A DNA stretch of 64,000 nt from Parahoeflea alexandrii (GTDB lineage: Bacteria; Pseudomonadota; Alphaproteobacteria; Rhizobiales; Rhizobiaceae), in NCBI RefSeq assembly GCF_027214025.1, contig NZ_JAPWHB010000002.1, positions 1 through 64,000 on the forward strand, read 5' to 3'. A program made the position numbers and the translations under genes. Below the pieces are notes generated by a model that saw only the letters and a program-made list of their open reading frames with translations, did not search any database and had not been told where the DNA came from. The first letter of the stretch is position 1, and each line of letters begins with the position of its first letter. Positions 8,951 through 17,208 of the stretch are shown here, one piece after another.

Positions 8951-8970
8951 TGTCACCGAATGTAACAGAA
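8951..8970. promoter_or_regulatory. Candidate response-regulator operator (10-base direct repeat)
   Basis: Two adjacent copies, TGTCACCGAA (8951-8960) and TGTAACAGAA (8961-8970), match at 8 of 10 positions with exact one-turn spacing. OmpR-family regulators typically bind head-to-tail repeats at this spacing. The site lies between the response regulator gene and the divergent EF-hand gene, so it could control both. Binding is inferred, not shown. Confidence 0.45.
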
Positions 8971-9074
8971 CCCGCATCCTACGACATGCCGGTACAAACC
9001 GCTGGATGCAATCCATTTAAATCGGGTTCTTTATGCCCAGATAAGGAATGTGAAACCAACTAGGAGACTGTCAG

Positions 9075-9752
9075 ATGTACAAGTTCAAGACCATCGCAAC
9101 GGCACTGATCTTATCGGCCGCTTTGCCGACTCTCGCGCTCGCTGATTCCGATCACGGTCATGGCCAACGGCAAGAAACGTCGAATTTCGGCTCCGCGGCG
9201 GCCATGGCGGGCGGCAACCCCAACATGATGCAAGGAATGATGGGCGGCGACATGGGATCCATGATGCGCATGATGAGGATGATGCACGGCGGTCAATCGG
9301 GCATGATGGGCATGGGTGGTGAAATCGGCGGCATGGGCGCGGGAATGATGGGCATGGGTGGGACGATGATGGGTGACGCCGACCATATGCAACGCCTGTT
9401 CGACGCCGATAATGACGGAACAGTCTCGCCCGAGGAACTTCGCACTGGTCTGCTTGATGCCCTGAAAACCTACGACGTGGATGGGAACGGAACCCTTTCG
9501 CTCGCCGAATTCGAAACGCTTCACGCCGCCCATGTCAGGGAACAGACGGTCGACCGTTTTCAATCCTTCGACGCGGATGGAGACGGACAAGTCACCTCCG
9601 AAGAATTTGCCGCGCCAGCGGACAGGATCAAGCGGATGATGATGATGCGTTCGGGGAACATGCCTGGTCAGAATGGCGGCATGATGGACGGCGAGCAGCC
9701 GGGGAGCATGATGCAGAACGACGTGCAGAGCGAAACAAAAGAGGACAATTGA
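9075..9752 (+). CDS. Secreted Met-rich EF-hand protein
   Basis: 225 residues. A signal peptide (1-23, ending ALA) is followed by HGHGQ, a very Met/Gly-rich segment (45-104, many MM, MMGM and GGM units), then three EF-hand loops starting at Asp110 (DADNDGTVSPEE), Asp134 (DVDGNGTLSLAE) and Asp166 (DADGDGQVTSEE), and a second Met-rich tail. EF loops bind calcium in this family; clustered Met binds Cu(I) or Ag(I) in periplasmic copper proteins. The combination suggests a periplasmic metal buffer. It has its own upstream region, divergent from the two-component system, with an AGGAG 7 bases before the ATG. It is followed by two small genes on the same strand. Confidence 0.82.
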   Translation: MYKFKTIATALILSAALPTLALADSDHGHGQRQETSNFGSAAAMAGGNPNMMQGMMGGDMGSMMRMMRMMHGGQSGMMGMGGEIGGMGAGMMGMGGTMMGDADHMQRLFDADNDGTVSPEELRTGLLDALKTYDVDGNGTLSLAEFETLHAAHVREQTVDRFQSFDADGDGQVTSEEFAAPADRIKRMMMMRSGNMPGQNGGMMDGEQPGSMMQNDVQSETKEDN

Positions 9753-9823
9753 GCGTTATGCTGATTGGATGAACCAGTGGCGGAGGCAACGCCTTCGCCA
9801 CTACATAGCAAGGGATTGAATGA

Positions 9824-9928
9824 ATGATGAACGGTTATGGCATGGGATTTGGCGGGCTTTGGATGATTCTAATCCTGGTCCTTGTCGGCCTCGCGATTGC
9901 CGCGCTGATTAAGTATCTAAGGAAATGA
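9824..9928 (+). CDS. 34-residue single-pass membrane peptide
   Basis: ATG 9824 (or the adjacent ATG 9827) to TGA 9926-9928, with AGGGA a few bases upstream. The peptide begins MMNGYGMGFGG, then one hydrophobic helix (about 12-29), and ends KYLRK. Short Met/Gly-headed membrane peptides like this are common in copper clusters, sometimes as the front part of SHOCT-domain proteins; here there is no SHOCT tail. It lies 71 bases after the EF-hand gene and 26 before the DUF302 gene, so it is probably co-transcribed. The size makes the call moderate. Confidence 0.6.
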   Translation: MMNGYGMGFGGLWMILILVLVGLAIAALIKYLRK

Positions 9929-9954
9929 AGGCTGCGTGAAAGGATGACAATCAG

Positions 9955-10341
9955 ATGAGCTACACCATAGACAGAATATTTCCCGGGGCTGATATCGACG
10001 ATATTGACGCCCGCACACGAGTTGCCCTGGCGGCAGCCGGCTTCGGAGTCCTGACTGAAATTGACGTCAAGGCGACAATAAAGAAGAAAATTGACAAGGA
10101 CCTGCCGGGGTATCGCATCCTTGGTGCCTGCAATCCGAACATGGCCTGGCAGGCCATCGGCATGGAGCCGAGGGTCGGGGCCATGCTTCCGTGCAACGTG
10201 ATTGTGCGGGAGACGAACGAAGGTGTGGAAGTGTCCGCGGTCGATCCGGTGGTCTCGATGACCGGGATCAACAATCAGGAGCTTGGCGAGGTCGCTGACC
10301 AAGTCAGGCAAATGCTTTCGGACGTTGTATCAGCGATTTGA
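9955..10341 (+). CDS. DUF302 domain protein
   Basis: A 128-residue soluble protein. The family features are visible: an N-terminal strand MSYTIDRIF, the alternating RVALAAAGFGVLTEIDVKATIKKKI, then YRILGACNPNMAWQAI and AMLPCNVIVRE. DUF302 proteins are small alpha/beta proteins frequently found in metal-stress clusters; the biochemical role is not established. There is no signal peptide, so it is probably cytoplasmic. The single Cys residues (in GACNP and LPCNV) are typical of the family. It follows the EF-hand gene and membrane peptide on the same strand. Confidence 0.88.
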   Translation: MSYTIDRIFPGADIDDIDARTRVALAAAGFGVLTEIDVKATIKKKIDKDLPGYRILGACNPNMAWQAIGMEPRVGAMLPCNVIVRETNEGVEVSAVDPVVSMTGINNQELGEVADQVRQMLSDVVSAI

Positions 10342-10385
10342 TCCTTCGTGCCGGAAGTCCGCGAAACCGAAACAATCCGCGCGCA

Positions 10386-10427
10386 ACATGCAAGCTTAAC
10401 TAAGACGATTTGGTCACGCTTGCATGT
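10386..10427. repeat. 10-base inverted repeat between convergent genes
   Basis: Perfect arms ACATGCAAGC (10386-10395) and GCTTGCATGT (10418-10427) with a 22-base spacer. It sits between the DUF302 stop and the stop of the convergent small gene, so it may act as a weak terminator on both strands, although no T-run follows. It could also be a protein-binding site. Confidence 0.4.
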
Positions 10428-10452
10428 CCTGCACTATCTATAATTCGTCCGC

Positions 10453-10695
10453 CTAAGCAATTGCTATGCAGCTCGGCGGGCAGTGTATCGCTTTGCCGTT
10501 GTCATCAGCGCCTTTGAGGCACACCTTGCAGGAACCATTCATGGTGAAATCAGGCATCCTGGCCATGCCAGGCTCTGCGGGCATAGTCATGTCACTGCCG
10601 CTCATGGTCATCATTCGGGCCGGCATGGCACTAGCCTGAGATGCGAAAAGGCTGAACCCATCCGTTCGGCAGACCACTGGCAGTGTGACAAACAC
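10453..10695 (-). CDS. Small secreted Met/Cys protein, unknown
   Basis: An 80-residue frame beginning with GTG 10695. The N-terminal part looks like the end of a signal peptide (FSLFASQASA). The rest is Met-rich (MPARMMTMSGSDMTMP) and ends with four Cys (SCKVC ... HCPPSC), a pattern seen in other small secreted proteins of copper clusters. The signal is unusually weak, so the true start may be elsewhere or the 5' end may be degraded. Convergent with the DUF302 gene. I cannot name a family. Confidence 0.5.
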   Translation of the reverse strand: MFVTLPVVCRTDGFSLFASQASAMPARMMTMSGSDMTMPAEPGMARMPDFTMNGSCKVCLKGADDNGKAIHCPPSCIAIA

Positions 10696-10931
10696 ATGCT
10701 CTTGGCTAGCAACGTGCTATTACAACCCCAAGCCGGCATCGAAATGTACTATTGGCACTTCATTCAATCTCGAAAAAAATCAAAATCGTCCCGTGCAAAT
10801 CAACGAATTTCGAACTTTCGTTAACCACACAAACGCACATAGCTGCTACGATGTGATTATGAAAAGCAACATCGCGCTCTCAATGGCACCTGCGGCACCA
10901 GCGCTCGGATCCACAAGGGACAGAGACGAAT

Positions 10932-11939
10932 TTGTTTCAAAAGCTACTCAGATTTGTGATCCTGCCCGCATTGGCTGCGACTATGACGGCTTGCGTATCG
11001 ACGGTTCTTGACGTCGAGAACAAGGCAAATCAACCAATTGCGGCAAGCATCGTCAGCGATATGAGCCGACGCAAAATGACCGCGGCCGACCCCATCCTGA
11101 TCCGAATCTTCAAGGATGAAAGCGAGCTTGAAATCTGGAAACGTGATCGCACTGGGCGTTACGCGCTTTTGAAGATCTTTCCAATGTGTCGCTGGTCTGG
11201 GAAGCTCGGCCCAAAAACCAAAGATGGGGACCGGCAGGCTCCAGAAGGATTCTACCATGTCTCCGCCGGCATGCTAAATCCCAACTCGCAATATTATCTC
11301 TCTTTCAATCTCGGCTACCCAAACAAGCTCGAAAGTGCCCTCGGCTACAGCGGCGAAGCCTTAATGGTTCATGGTGCCTGTTCGTCGTCAGGATGCTTCG
11401 CTCTCACGGACGCAGGCGTCGCGGAAATCTATGCTATTGCCCGTGAAGCCATCAGGGGCGGACAGTCGTCGTTTCAGGTGCAGGCTTTTCCATTCCGGAT
11501 GACGCCTGAAAACATGGCACGAAATCGAAATGACCCTAATTTCAATTTTTGGACAAACCTGAAACAGGGCTACGACATTTTGGAAGTCACGGGCCGTCAA
11601 CCCAAGGTGTCCTATTGCGGCAGACGATATGTCTTCGACGCGACCTTTGAAGGTGGAAATCCTCGCGACCCACTTGCTTCATGTCCACCGCTACTGAGCG
11701 CGGAAGACGATGTCCTGGCAGCTCGGCGCGTTTCAGATGAACGCAAGATGGAATCGGTGCTTGCCTCAGGCACATATGTATCGGCACATGCGTATTCGGA
11801 TGGTGGCATGCATCCAAGTTTCCGAAAACTTCTGAAAAGTCGTGGCGCAAAGTTGCTTGCCCAGAAAACATCATTGAATGGCGTACCGATCAGTCGACCG
11901 GATGCTGCGCTGGCCGACCCTCACACTCCCAGCGAATGA
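10932..11939 (+). CDS. YafK-type L,D-transpeptidase lipoprotein
   Basis: 335 residues from a TTG start with AAGGGA about 10 bases upstream. The signal ends in a lipobox-like MTAC (Cys21). The YafK branch of YkuD enzymes is recognised by ILIRIFKDESELEIWK, the FYHVSAGMLNPNS block and the catalytic HGACSSSGC (His147, Cys155). The long C-terminal extension (about 190-335) is typical of this branch. Known YafK/DpaA enzymes release Braun lipoprotein from the wall; here activity is inferred only. It is the third L,D-transpeptidase in 9 kb. Flanks are long and it looks monocistronic. Confidence 0.82.
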   Translation: MFQKLLRFVILPALAATMTACVSTVLDVENKANQPIAASIVSDMSRRKMTAADPILIRIFKDESELEIWKRDRTGRYALLKIFPMCRWSGKLGPKTKDGDRQAPEGFYHVSAGMLNPNSQYYLSFNLGYPNKLESALGYSGEALMVHGACSSSGCFALTDAGVAEIYAIAREAIRGGQSSFQVQAFPFRMTPENMARNRNDPNFNFWTNLKQGYDILEVTGRQPKVSYCGRRYVFDATFEGGNPRDPLASCPPLLSAEDDVLAARRVSDERKMESVLASGTYVSAHAYSDGGMHPSFRKLLKSRGAKLLAQKTSLNGVPISRPDAALADPHTPSE

Positions 11940-12531
11940 CTGTTCCCGCAACCAATTCGCTGGGCGGCTTCTTCGACTACCCACCCGAAACCAGAACGCG
12001 ATTTTTTCCGCAATTGCTGTCTGAAATTGTGGTGGCATGATCGTCCTGCAACCAGCAAACCTCACCGAGGCGGTTCAACATCCACAACGTGAACGATACT
12101 CGAGCCAACGCCTGTAAGCTGCAGGTGGTTTCTGTACACCGTCGCTTCCAAAACCGACGACGTGAAAAATGTTCTTGCCGATATCAATTCCATAAACCGC
12201 CGCAAGGCGCGGCATATTGCGTTCACACAATGCAATCACTTTTGGTTCGTTAGCCCCTCAATTTGATGCGCTTCAAAAGTCGAGTCTTCGCGGACTTATT
12301 AATCGAGAAGATTTTGATGGAGACAATCAGGTTTAGCGAACCGCGAGTCCTTTCAATCCTGCACCGGGGAAAATCTTGCGTGGGCCGTTCCACACCTTGG
12401 CAAGATGAGAGAATGACGCCGTATCAAAGCGGTGGCTGAACGCGCGATCATCTTCGGAGGGGCGTTCAGCCCTTGCCGCCACTCGAAACATCCATCAGCA
12501 TGGAATACATGAATTCGATTGGGGTATTTCT
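11940..12531. other. Gene-poor stretch with an IS110 scrap
   Basis: Nearly 600 bases between the YafK-type gene and a possible mini-gene. It contains only the short IS110-like fragment at 12075-12215. I see no intact gene, RNA or strong hairpin. The character is that of decayed mobile DNA at the edge of the defence-like region. Confidence 0.4.
12075..12215 (-). pseudogene. N-terminal scrap of an IS110-family transposase
   Basis: A 46-codon frame opening with MPRLAAVYGIDIGKNIFHVV, the DEDD-type N-terminus of IS110-family transposases (first catalytic Asp in GIDIGKN). Similarity fades after about 30 residues and the frame stops. The remaining roughly 300 residues of a normal transposase are absent. 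It differs from the other IS110 copy at 22976, so these are remnants of two separate elements. Confidence 0.6.
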
Positions 12532-12705
12532 ATGGCAAGATTGATTGAGAACTTCAGGTTTGATGACAAACGCCTGGCGGACCGCCTGGAAGCCGAAGCC
12601 AAGGAACTGCGTTCTCGGCTTCGGTATGAGGGCGATAAGGAGAGACGTTACATCCAAGACGAAATCGATGAAATAGAATCGATCCTTTGCCAGATGTGTT
12701 GTTGA
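12532..12705 (+). CDS. Possible 57-residue charged mini-protein
   Basis: ATG 12532 to TGA 12703-12705 with GGGG about 8 bases upstream. The protein is highly charged and helical (LADRLEAEAKELRSRLR), ending in ILCQMCC, with composition like a real coding sequence. No family recognised. It stands alone in a gene-poor stretch. It could be a small regulator or toxin-antitoxin relic, or chance. Confidence 0.4.
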   Translation: MARLIENFRFDDKRLADRLEAEAKELRSRLRYEGDKERRYIQDEIDEIESILCQMCC

Positions 12706-13037
12706 TCCGGAATTGGTTTGCGCCGAGGTGGCGGAATGACCTCGCGCCAGATGTTGGCCAGTTGGAGGTTTGTTTCCAAAGATTGATGATTGAACAGGAC
12801 AGAGTCTCGAAGGCATCCTCTGCGTCACGGCAAACGCCTGCTGACCGCCCATTCCGTCGATGACCTGATCCAAGGGGCCAGCGAAAGCGACAATGGTAGC
12901 TTCTGTCACTCCTAGATCAGGACTACCCCCTAACTTCCGCTTTCCACCCGAGGTTGCCAATTGCTCTTTGGAGCTTTCGGCTCAAGGCCGACATCGCCTG
13001 CTTCCCGATGACTAACGCGTTGCCCAGTTGGCACGGG
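12706..13037. other. Intergenic, nothing recognised
   Basis: About 330 bases between the mini-gene and the stop of the phosphoribosyltransferase gene. I find no coding frame with convincing composition, no tRNA and no strong hairpin. Confidence 0.35.
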
Positions 13038-13676
13038 TTAATCATCATCGGGAAAAATACGTCTAGCTACAAATAGCCCGATGATATTTGCGTCGGGGAA
13101 GCGGTTGATCAGAATGGTATGCATGGCTCGGTAGTGCGTTCCGGCTGTCAGCATATCGTCTACAATACCGATGCTACTGGGTTCCGGGTTAGCCAAGCTT
13201 TCGTCAATCGAATAGGCTGCCAGCAATTCTTCTACCGTTACCCGCTCATCAGAGCCTCGCGCATGGTTTGCAACCATTGTTGAGTTTTGGACAACTAAGT
13301 TGCGGACGTCCTGTCCTTGTACGACCAAGCGGCAGATTCTTTCCATCCGATTATCGTATGCGGGATCATTTAAAGCCTTTGATGGTGGGACTGGGACGAG
13401 CGTTGCATTTGCCAGCCATCGTGGGTTCAAGGCTTGGCGGAAAGCTGCTGCGCATTCCTGGATTGCCCGATTCTTGTATCCCAACACGGTGGGGTTACTA
13501 GTCACTGGTTTTTTTAGATTGGAGACAAGATTGTTTGTGGCGCTGAACGTGTAGTCCCTACCGGAGGTCTTTTCGTAAAGGAAAAGACAGACGTCATCGT
13601 CAGTCAGCCTCGTGTGACTGTCTCGGTTCGTGTCGTCTATCCTTGAAAAGCGGATCGGTTTAAGGCTCAAGGGCAT
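13038..13676 (-). CDS. Phosphoribosyltransferase (ShosT-like / ComF-like)
   Basis: From ATG 13676 the protein is 212 residues. It has the PRTase features LVPVPPSK (93-100) and the PRPP-binding loop IGIVDDMLTAGTHYRAM (169-185), followed by the C-terminal strand NIIGLFVARR. PRTases of this type transfer or hydrolyse phosphoribosyl groups. The start lies 17 bases inside the upstream DprA-like gene, so the two are coupled. In the ShosTA toxin-antitoxin/anti-phage pair a PRTase toxin (ShosT) is neutralised by a DprA-like partner (ShosA), and this arrangement matches. Assignment to ShosTA is by domain pairing, not by alignment. A competence-type ComF role is the alternative, but comF and dprA are not normally adjacent and overlapping. 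Confidence 0.75.
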   Translation of the reverse strand: MPLSLKPIRFSRIDDTNRDSHTRLTDDDVCLFLYEKTSGRDYTFSATNNLVSNLKKPVTSNPTVLGYKNRAIQECAAAFRQALNPRWLANATLVPVPPSKALNDPAYDNRMERICRLVVQGQDVRNLVVQNSTMVANHARGSDERVTVEELLAAYSIDESLANPEPSSIGIVDDMLTAGTHYRAMHTILINRFPDANIIGLFVARRIFPDDD

Positions 13677-14553
13677 TCCAAATGTCATCTGGCGTCCGAA
13701 CCCGAACCGCACCTTGTTTCTCAAACCGTGCTGGCCAAGTGATGTCAGTACGTTTGAAGCAACTATCTAGAATGAACAGCTTGCGCCCCTGTTGCATAGC
13801 AGCCCGCGCCTGCGTGAGCGTCCCCGACGTCTCACCCGCCTCGACAATGATGGTTCCCTCTGTAAGGGCTGACATCGTAGCGTTGCGCTCTGGAAAATAC
13901 TGCCGCTTGTTACGGAAAGGTTCTTCAGAATAACGAATCACAGGAACCTGTGAAATCAACAGGTGGTCTTTGGCGATATGTTCCTGAAGTTTCTGATTTT
14001 CTTTGGGGTAGAATTCACCAAGCGGCGTCCCGATCACACCAATGGTCGTCCCGCCAGCCTCCAGTGCGGCATTATGAGCAGCACTATCAATTCCCGTGGC
14101 AAGTCCAGACACTACGGCATAGTCGCGCTTTACCAGTTCTTTAGCCAAACGGGCAGCACGCTGCTGACCTTCTTCAGAGGCCTTGCGGCTACCGACGATA
14201 CAAAGGCCCCGCTTTTCAGACAGTTCCCACGTCCCCTGATAATAGAGCATTTCGACCGGGTTTCTAGCGTCCCGCAACTTGATTGGATATTCACCAGCGT
14301 GGTGGATGCGAACGCCAAATGGATTAACCCCACGGTCTTTGAGCATAACCATCACACGCTTTGCAGTCGCATCAGCTTCAGACGGTGTAACAAAGTCGGA
14401 CGGCATCGCATCGGGGTCATCACGGAACATATCCGCCATCCGCTTCCATGACATGCCTTGCCGAGTCCACAGGGCTTCATATGCGCCCAGTTCTCGCATC
14501 GGTGAGATCGCGTTGACAGTGGCGTCTTCTTCAGTGAATGCAAGTTTGTTCAT
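13660..14553 (-). CDS. DprA/Smf-like Rossmann protein (ShosA-like)
   Basis: 297 residues. The SMF/DprA Rossmann core is clear: GLCIVGSRKASEEG (GSR at 121-123), VVSGLATGIDSAAHNAAL (148-164), GTTIGVIGTPL, then FPERNATMSALTEGTIIVEAG and TSGTLTQARAAMQQGRKLF. Canonical DprA loads RecA on incoming DNA. This copy lacks the C-terminal winged-helix of housekeeping DprA and is paired with a PRTase, which points to the accessory ShosA-type antitoxin role. The gene directly abuts an IS66 fragment to its right, whose tnpB segment starts 73 bases from the dprA-like ATG. Function as antitoxin is inference. Confidence 0.78.
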   Translation of the reverse strand: MNKLAFTEEDATVNAISPMRELGAYEALWTRQGMSWKRMADMFRDDPDAMPSDFVTPSEADATAKRVMVMLKDRGVNPFGVRIHHAGEYPIKLRDARNPVEMLYYQGTWELSEKRGLCIVGSRKASEEGQQRAARLAKELVKRDYAVVSGLATGIDSAAHNAALEAGGTTIGVIGTPLGEFYPKENQKLQEHIAKDHLLISQVPVIRYSEEPFRNKRQYFPERNATMSALTEGTIIVEAGETSGTLTQARAAMQQGRKLFILDSCFKRTDITWPARFEKQGAVRVRTPDDIWNALEP

Positions 14554-14625
14554 TGTGTCTTGACGGTGCTGGTCATCATCTCACCTTGTATCATAATTTC
14601 AATTCTGGGTCCGTTGCGCCGCACT

Positions 14626-14967
14626 ATGACGTCTTTTGCACGTGTGGCAATAATGAGCAAAGGGCATTCGGCTATGCGCAAGGGAATCGACGGCCTTGCG
14701 GCGCTCGCGCAGGACGTGCTGCGGCAGAAGCCGACAGGTGGCGCGGTGTTTGCCTTCCGGGGCCGCCGTGGCGACAGATTGAAACTGCTTTATTGGGATG
14801 GCCAGGGGTTCTGCCTCTATTACAAGGTGCTTCAGCGGGGCCGGTTTCCATGGCCGACGGCGACAACGGGTGCGGCGCGTCTGACGTCCGCACAGCTGGC
14901 GATGTTATGGGAAGGAATTGACTGGCGGCGTCCGGATTGGGGTGCTCCACCCGCGCGTGTCGGCTGG
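14626..14967 (+). pseudogene. tnpB: IS66 accessory protein TnpB segment
   Basis: The sequence MRKGIDGLAALAQDVLRQKP ... AVFAFRGRRGDRLKLLYWDG ... FPWPTA ... WEGIDWRRPDWGAPPARVG is the typical IS66 TnpB. The expected stop after PARVG is missing (TGG at 14965), so the frame runs on through about 20 foreign residues straight into tnpC, making an in-frame tnpB-tnpC read-through. The first residues (TSFARVAIMSKGHSA) are also unlike the usual VRVWLA start. TnpB is needed for IS66 transposition but its biochemistry is unknown. Confidence 0.7.
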
Positions 14968-15030
14968 CTTTTTAACCTACCAGTCGATTGTTTTTATGGA
15001 GTTATCGGCTGCCTTGTGGTAGTCAATGGC

Positions 15031-16659
15031 ATGTCGAGTGATGTCGAAAATCTTCCCCAGGACCCCGCCTTTCTCAAGGCGATGATCGCTGCTTTGCAGG
15101 CGGAAAATGAGAAGATGTCGGCCAGTCTGCGGGCTCATAACCTGCTGGTTCAGGCGCTGCGGGTGCGCATTGCCAAGCTACAGAAGCAAAAGTTCGGCCC
15201 CAGCTCGGAAAAGATCGAACGCGAGATCGAACAGCTGGAACTGGCCTTGGAAGACCTGCAGGTCGCACTGGCCGAGGCAGACGATGCGCCGCCGGATGAA
15301 GGCGATGGGCCAGAGACAAATGACCAGACCTCAGAGCCTGACGAGTCCCAGGAATCAAGGCGTCGCCGTCCCAAGGTTTTGAAGGACACACCGCGCGAAC
15401 GCCGCGAGATTGATCCTGGCGATGCCTGCCCGGAGTGTGGCGGTGACCTTCGCGTGGTTGGCGAGGATGTCAGCGAACTGATCGATTTGATCGCAGCGCA
15501 GTTGAAGGTGATCGAGATTGCACGGATCAAGAAATCCTGTCGGCGCTGCGAGAAGATCGTTCAGGAACCCGCACCCAGCCGACCCATTCCGCGCAGCATG
15601 GCAGGTCCCAATCTGCTGGCCTAAATCCTGACCTCGAAATTCGACGACCACGTTCCGCTTTATCGCCAACATGAAATCTTCGCCCGCATGGGCGCGGATA
15701 TTCCAGACACGACGATGGTCGGTTGGTGTGGTGGGGCAATGAAGACGCTGGAGCCCCTGATCGAGAAGATCGAAGCCGAGATCATGGCCAGCGATCTGCT
15801 CCACGCTGATGACACGCCCATTCGTGTGCTGGATCGCAGCCGACGCGACAAGGGTCTTGGAAAGGGCGTCAAGAAAGGCCGAATTTGGGCCTATGTGCGC
15901 GATCAGCGCCCTTGGGCAGGGACTTCCCCGCCGGGTGCAGTCTATCAATTTGCGCCCGACTGGAAAGAGGAGCACGTCCTCGCCCACCTCAGCGAAGCCA
16001 GCGGCATTCTGTAGGCCGATGGTTACAAGGGGTATGCCAAACTCTATTCCGCCGATCTTGATGGCAATCGCCAGTTCCGTGAAGCCGCATGTTGGGCGCA
16101 CTTCCGCCGTGACTTTCACGATGTCTGGGCGGCGACAAAATCCGAAATCGCGCGTGAGGCGCTCGACCGGATCGGGGCACTTTACGACATCGAACGCGAA
16201 ATCAGCAGCAAGCCTGCCGATCTCCGGCAGAGCGTGCGTCAGGTGAAAAGCAAACCCAAGGTCGACGCCTTCCACGCCTGGGCCGAAAAGCAACTGACCC
16301 GTATTCCGGGCAAAAGCGAACTCGCCAAGGCGTTCCGTTACGGGCTAAGTCGCTGGTCCTCCTTCACGCTGTTCCTGGAGGACGGGCGTGTGGCTATCGA
16401 CAACAATCCAGCCGAGCGCGCGCTCAGACCTATTGGTGCTGGCAGACGAAATTGGTTGTTCGCTGGGTCAGATATCGGCGGCGAAACGCTCGCCCGTGCC
16501 ATGACCATCATTGAGACCGCGAAAATGAATGGTCTCGATCCGCAAGCCTACCTGGCTGATGTGTTGGATCGCATCCACGACCACATGAACAACCGTCTCA
16601 GTGAATTGCTGCCCTGGAACTGGACCCCAGCAGGAACTGTGCAATCGGAGGCTGCCTGA
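15031..16659 (+). pseudogene. tnpC: IS66 transposase TnpC, split by two nonsense codons
   Basis: One continuous frame of 543 codons with exactly two internal stops: TAA at 15622-15624 (PNLLA*ILTSKFDDH, where relatives read Gln) and TAG at 16012-16014 (SGIL*ADGYKGY, again Gln in relatives). Both are explained by a single C to T change of CAA or CAG. The rest is intact: coiled-coil and zinc-finger N-terminus (CPECGG, CRRCEKI), the DDE core (LLHADDTPIRVLD, ADGYKGYAKLY), and the C-terminal NNPAERALRPIGAGRRNWLFAGSD. Without suppression it yields three inactive pieces. Confidence 0.85.
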
Positions 16660-16958
16660 TGGGTCGCACGACCAGTGTCTACACCATCACGCATGTTGCC
16701 AAGATGCTGGGCGAAACCCTCGAATTGCTTGAAGAGATTGCCAGCAACGCTGACAATCTCGACTATGGCGACATCGTCACCATCTGGACCGGCGACGAAG
16801 AGACCATTACCTCCTTTACCGACGACGGCATCGACAGCCTGCGCGCCTTCATCCGTGATGTGAGAACATGGTCGGGCGGTATCCACCAGTTCCTAACCGG
16901 CAGCCTATGCGAGCCTGACGTGATCGAACGCATCATGTCCGATGAGCCCAAAACCTGA
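16659..16958 (+). CDS. Small IS66-associated protein
   Basis: 99 residues (MGRTTSVYTITHVAKMLGE ...). The ATG overlaps the tnpC stop (TGATG), so translation is coupled to tnpC. The sequence is acidic with no known motif. Short proteins of this kind follow tnpC in several rhizobial IS66 relatives; the role is unknown. Part of the decayed element, probably not functional on its own. Confidence 0.6.
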   Translation: MGRTTSVYTITHVAKMLGETLELLEEIASNADNLDYGDIVTIWTGDEETITSFTDDGIDSLRAFIRDVRTWSGGIHQFLTGSLCEPDVIERIMSDEPKT

Positions 16959-16988
16959 TCCTGCTATCACCGACCCAGACTTTCCCAG

Positions 16989-17150
16989 ATGCGCAAGGCG
17001 GTGCCAATCGAGTGGTTACGGTTTGAGTTGGACGGAGTGCCTCCATTATTTGCAGGTGCGATTACCATCAAGTTGAGTTCTCGCAAGCCAAAACGCTATG
17101 AACGAATTGATAAGACTTCTGAGAGTGGTGAGCGGTCATTCGCCGCATAA
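16989..17150 (+). CDS. Possible 53-residue mini-protein
   Basis: ATG 16989 to TAA 17148-17150, 31 bases after the IS66-associated gene. The frame reads MRKAVPIEWLRFELDGVPPL and ends SGERSFAA, with plausible composition but no family. It has no clear ribosome binding site. It may be the end of the IS66 region or a fragment of an older gene. Confidence 0.22.
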   Translation: MRKAVPIEWLRFELDGVPPLFAGAITIKLSSRKPKRYERIDKTSESGERSFAA

Positions 17151-17208
17151 GCCACAAATGGACCGAACTCGATCAAACAGCAGGCAGCCATCGCAACGCC
17201 CGTCCCTC

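Larger units (their letters stand above)
14626..16958 (+). mobile_element. IS66-family element, decayed
   Basis: Contains a tnpB segment, a tnpC (transposase) gene interrupted by two stop codons, and the small downstream gene common in rhizobial IS66 relatives. tnpA is not visible and I cannot identify terminal inverted repeats or a target duplication, so the limits given are those of recognisable coding sequence. It separates the ShosTA-like pair from the ubiquitin-like locus. Confidence 0.75.

Noticed and set aside
12466-12960. A 164-codon minus-strand frame in the gene-poor stretch
   Set aside because: Low-complexity composition without any recognisable domain; the opposite strand holds a more protein-like 57-residue frame.
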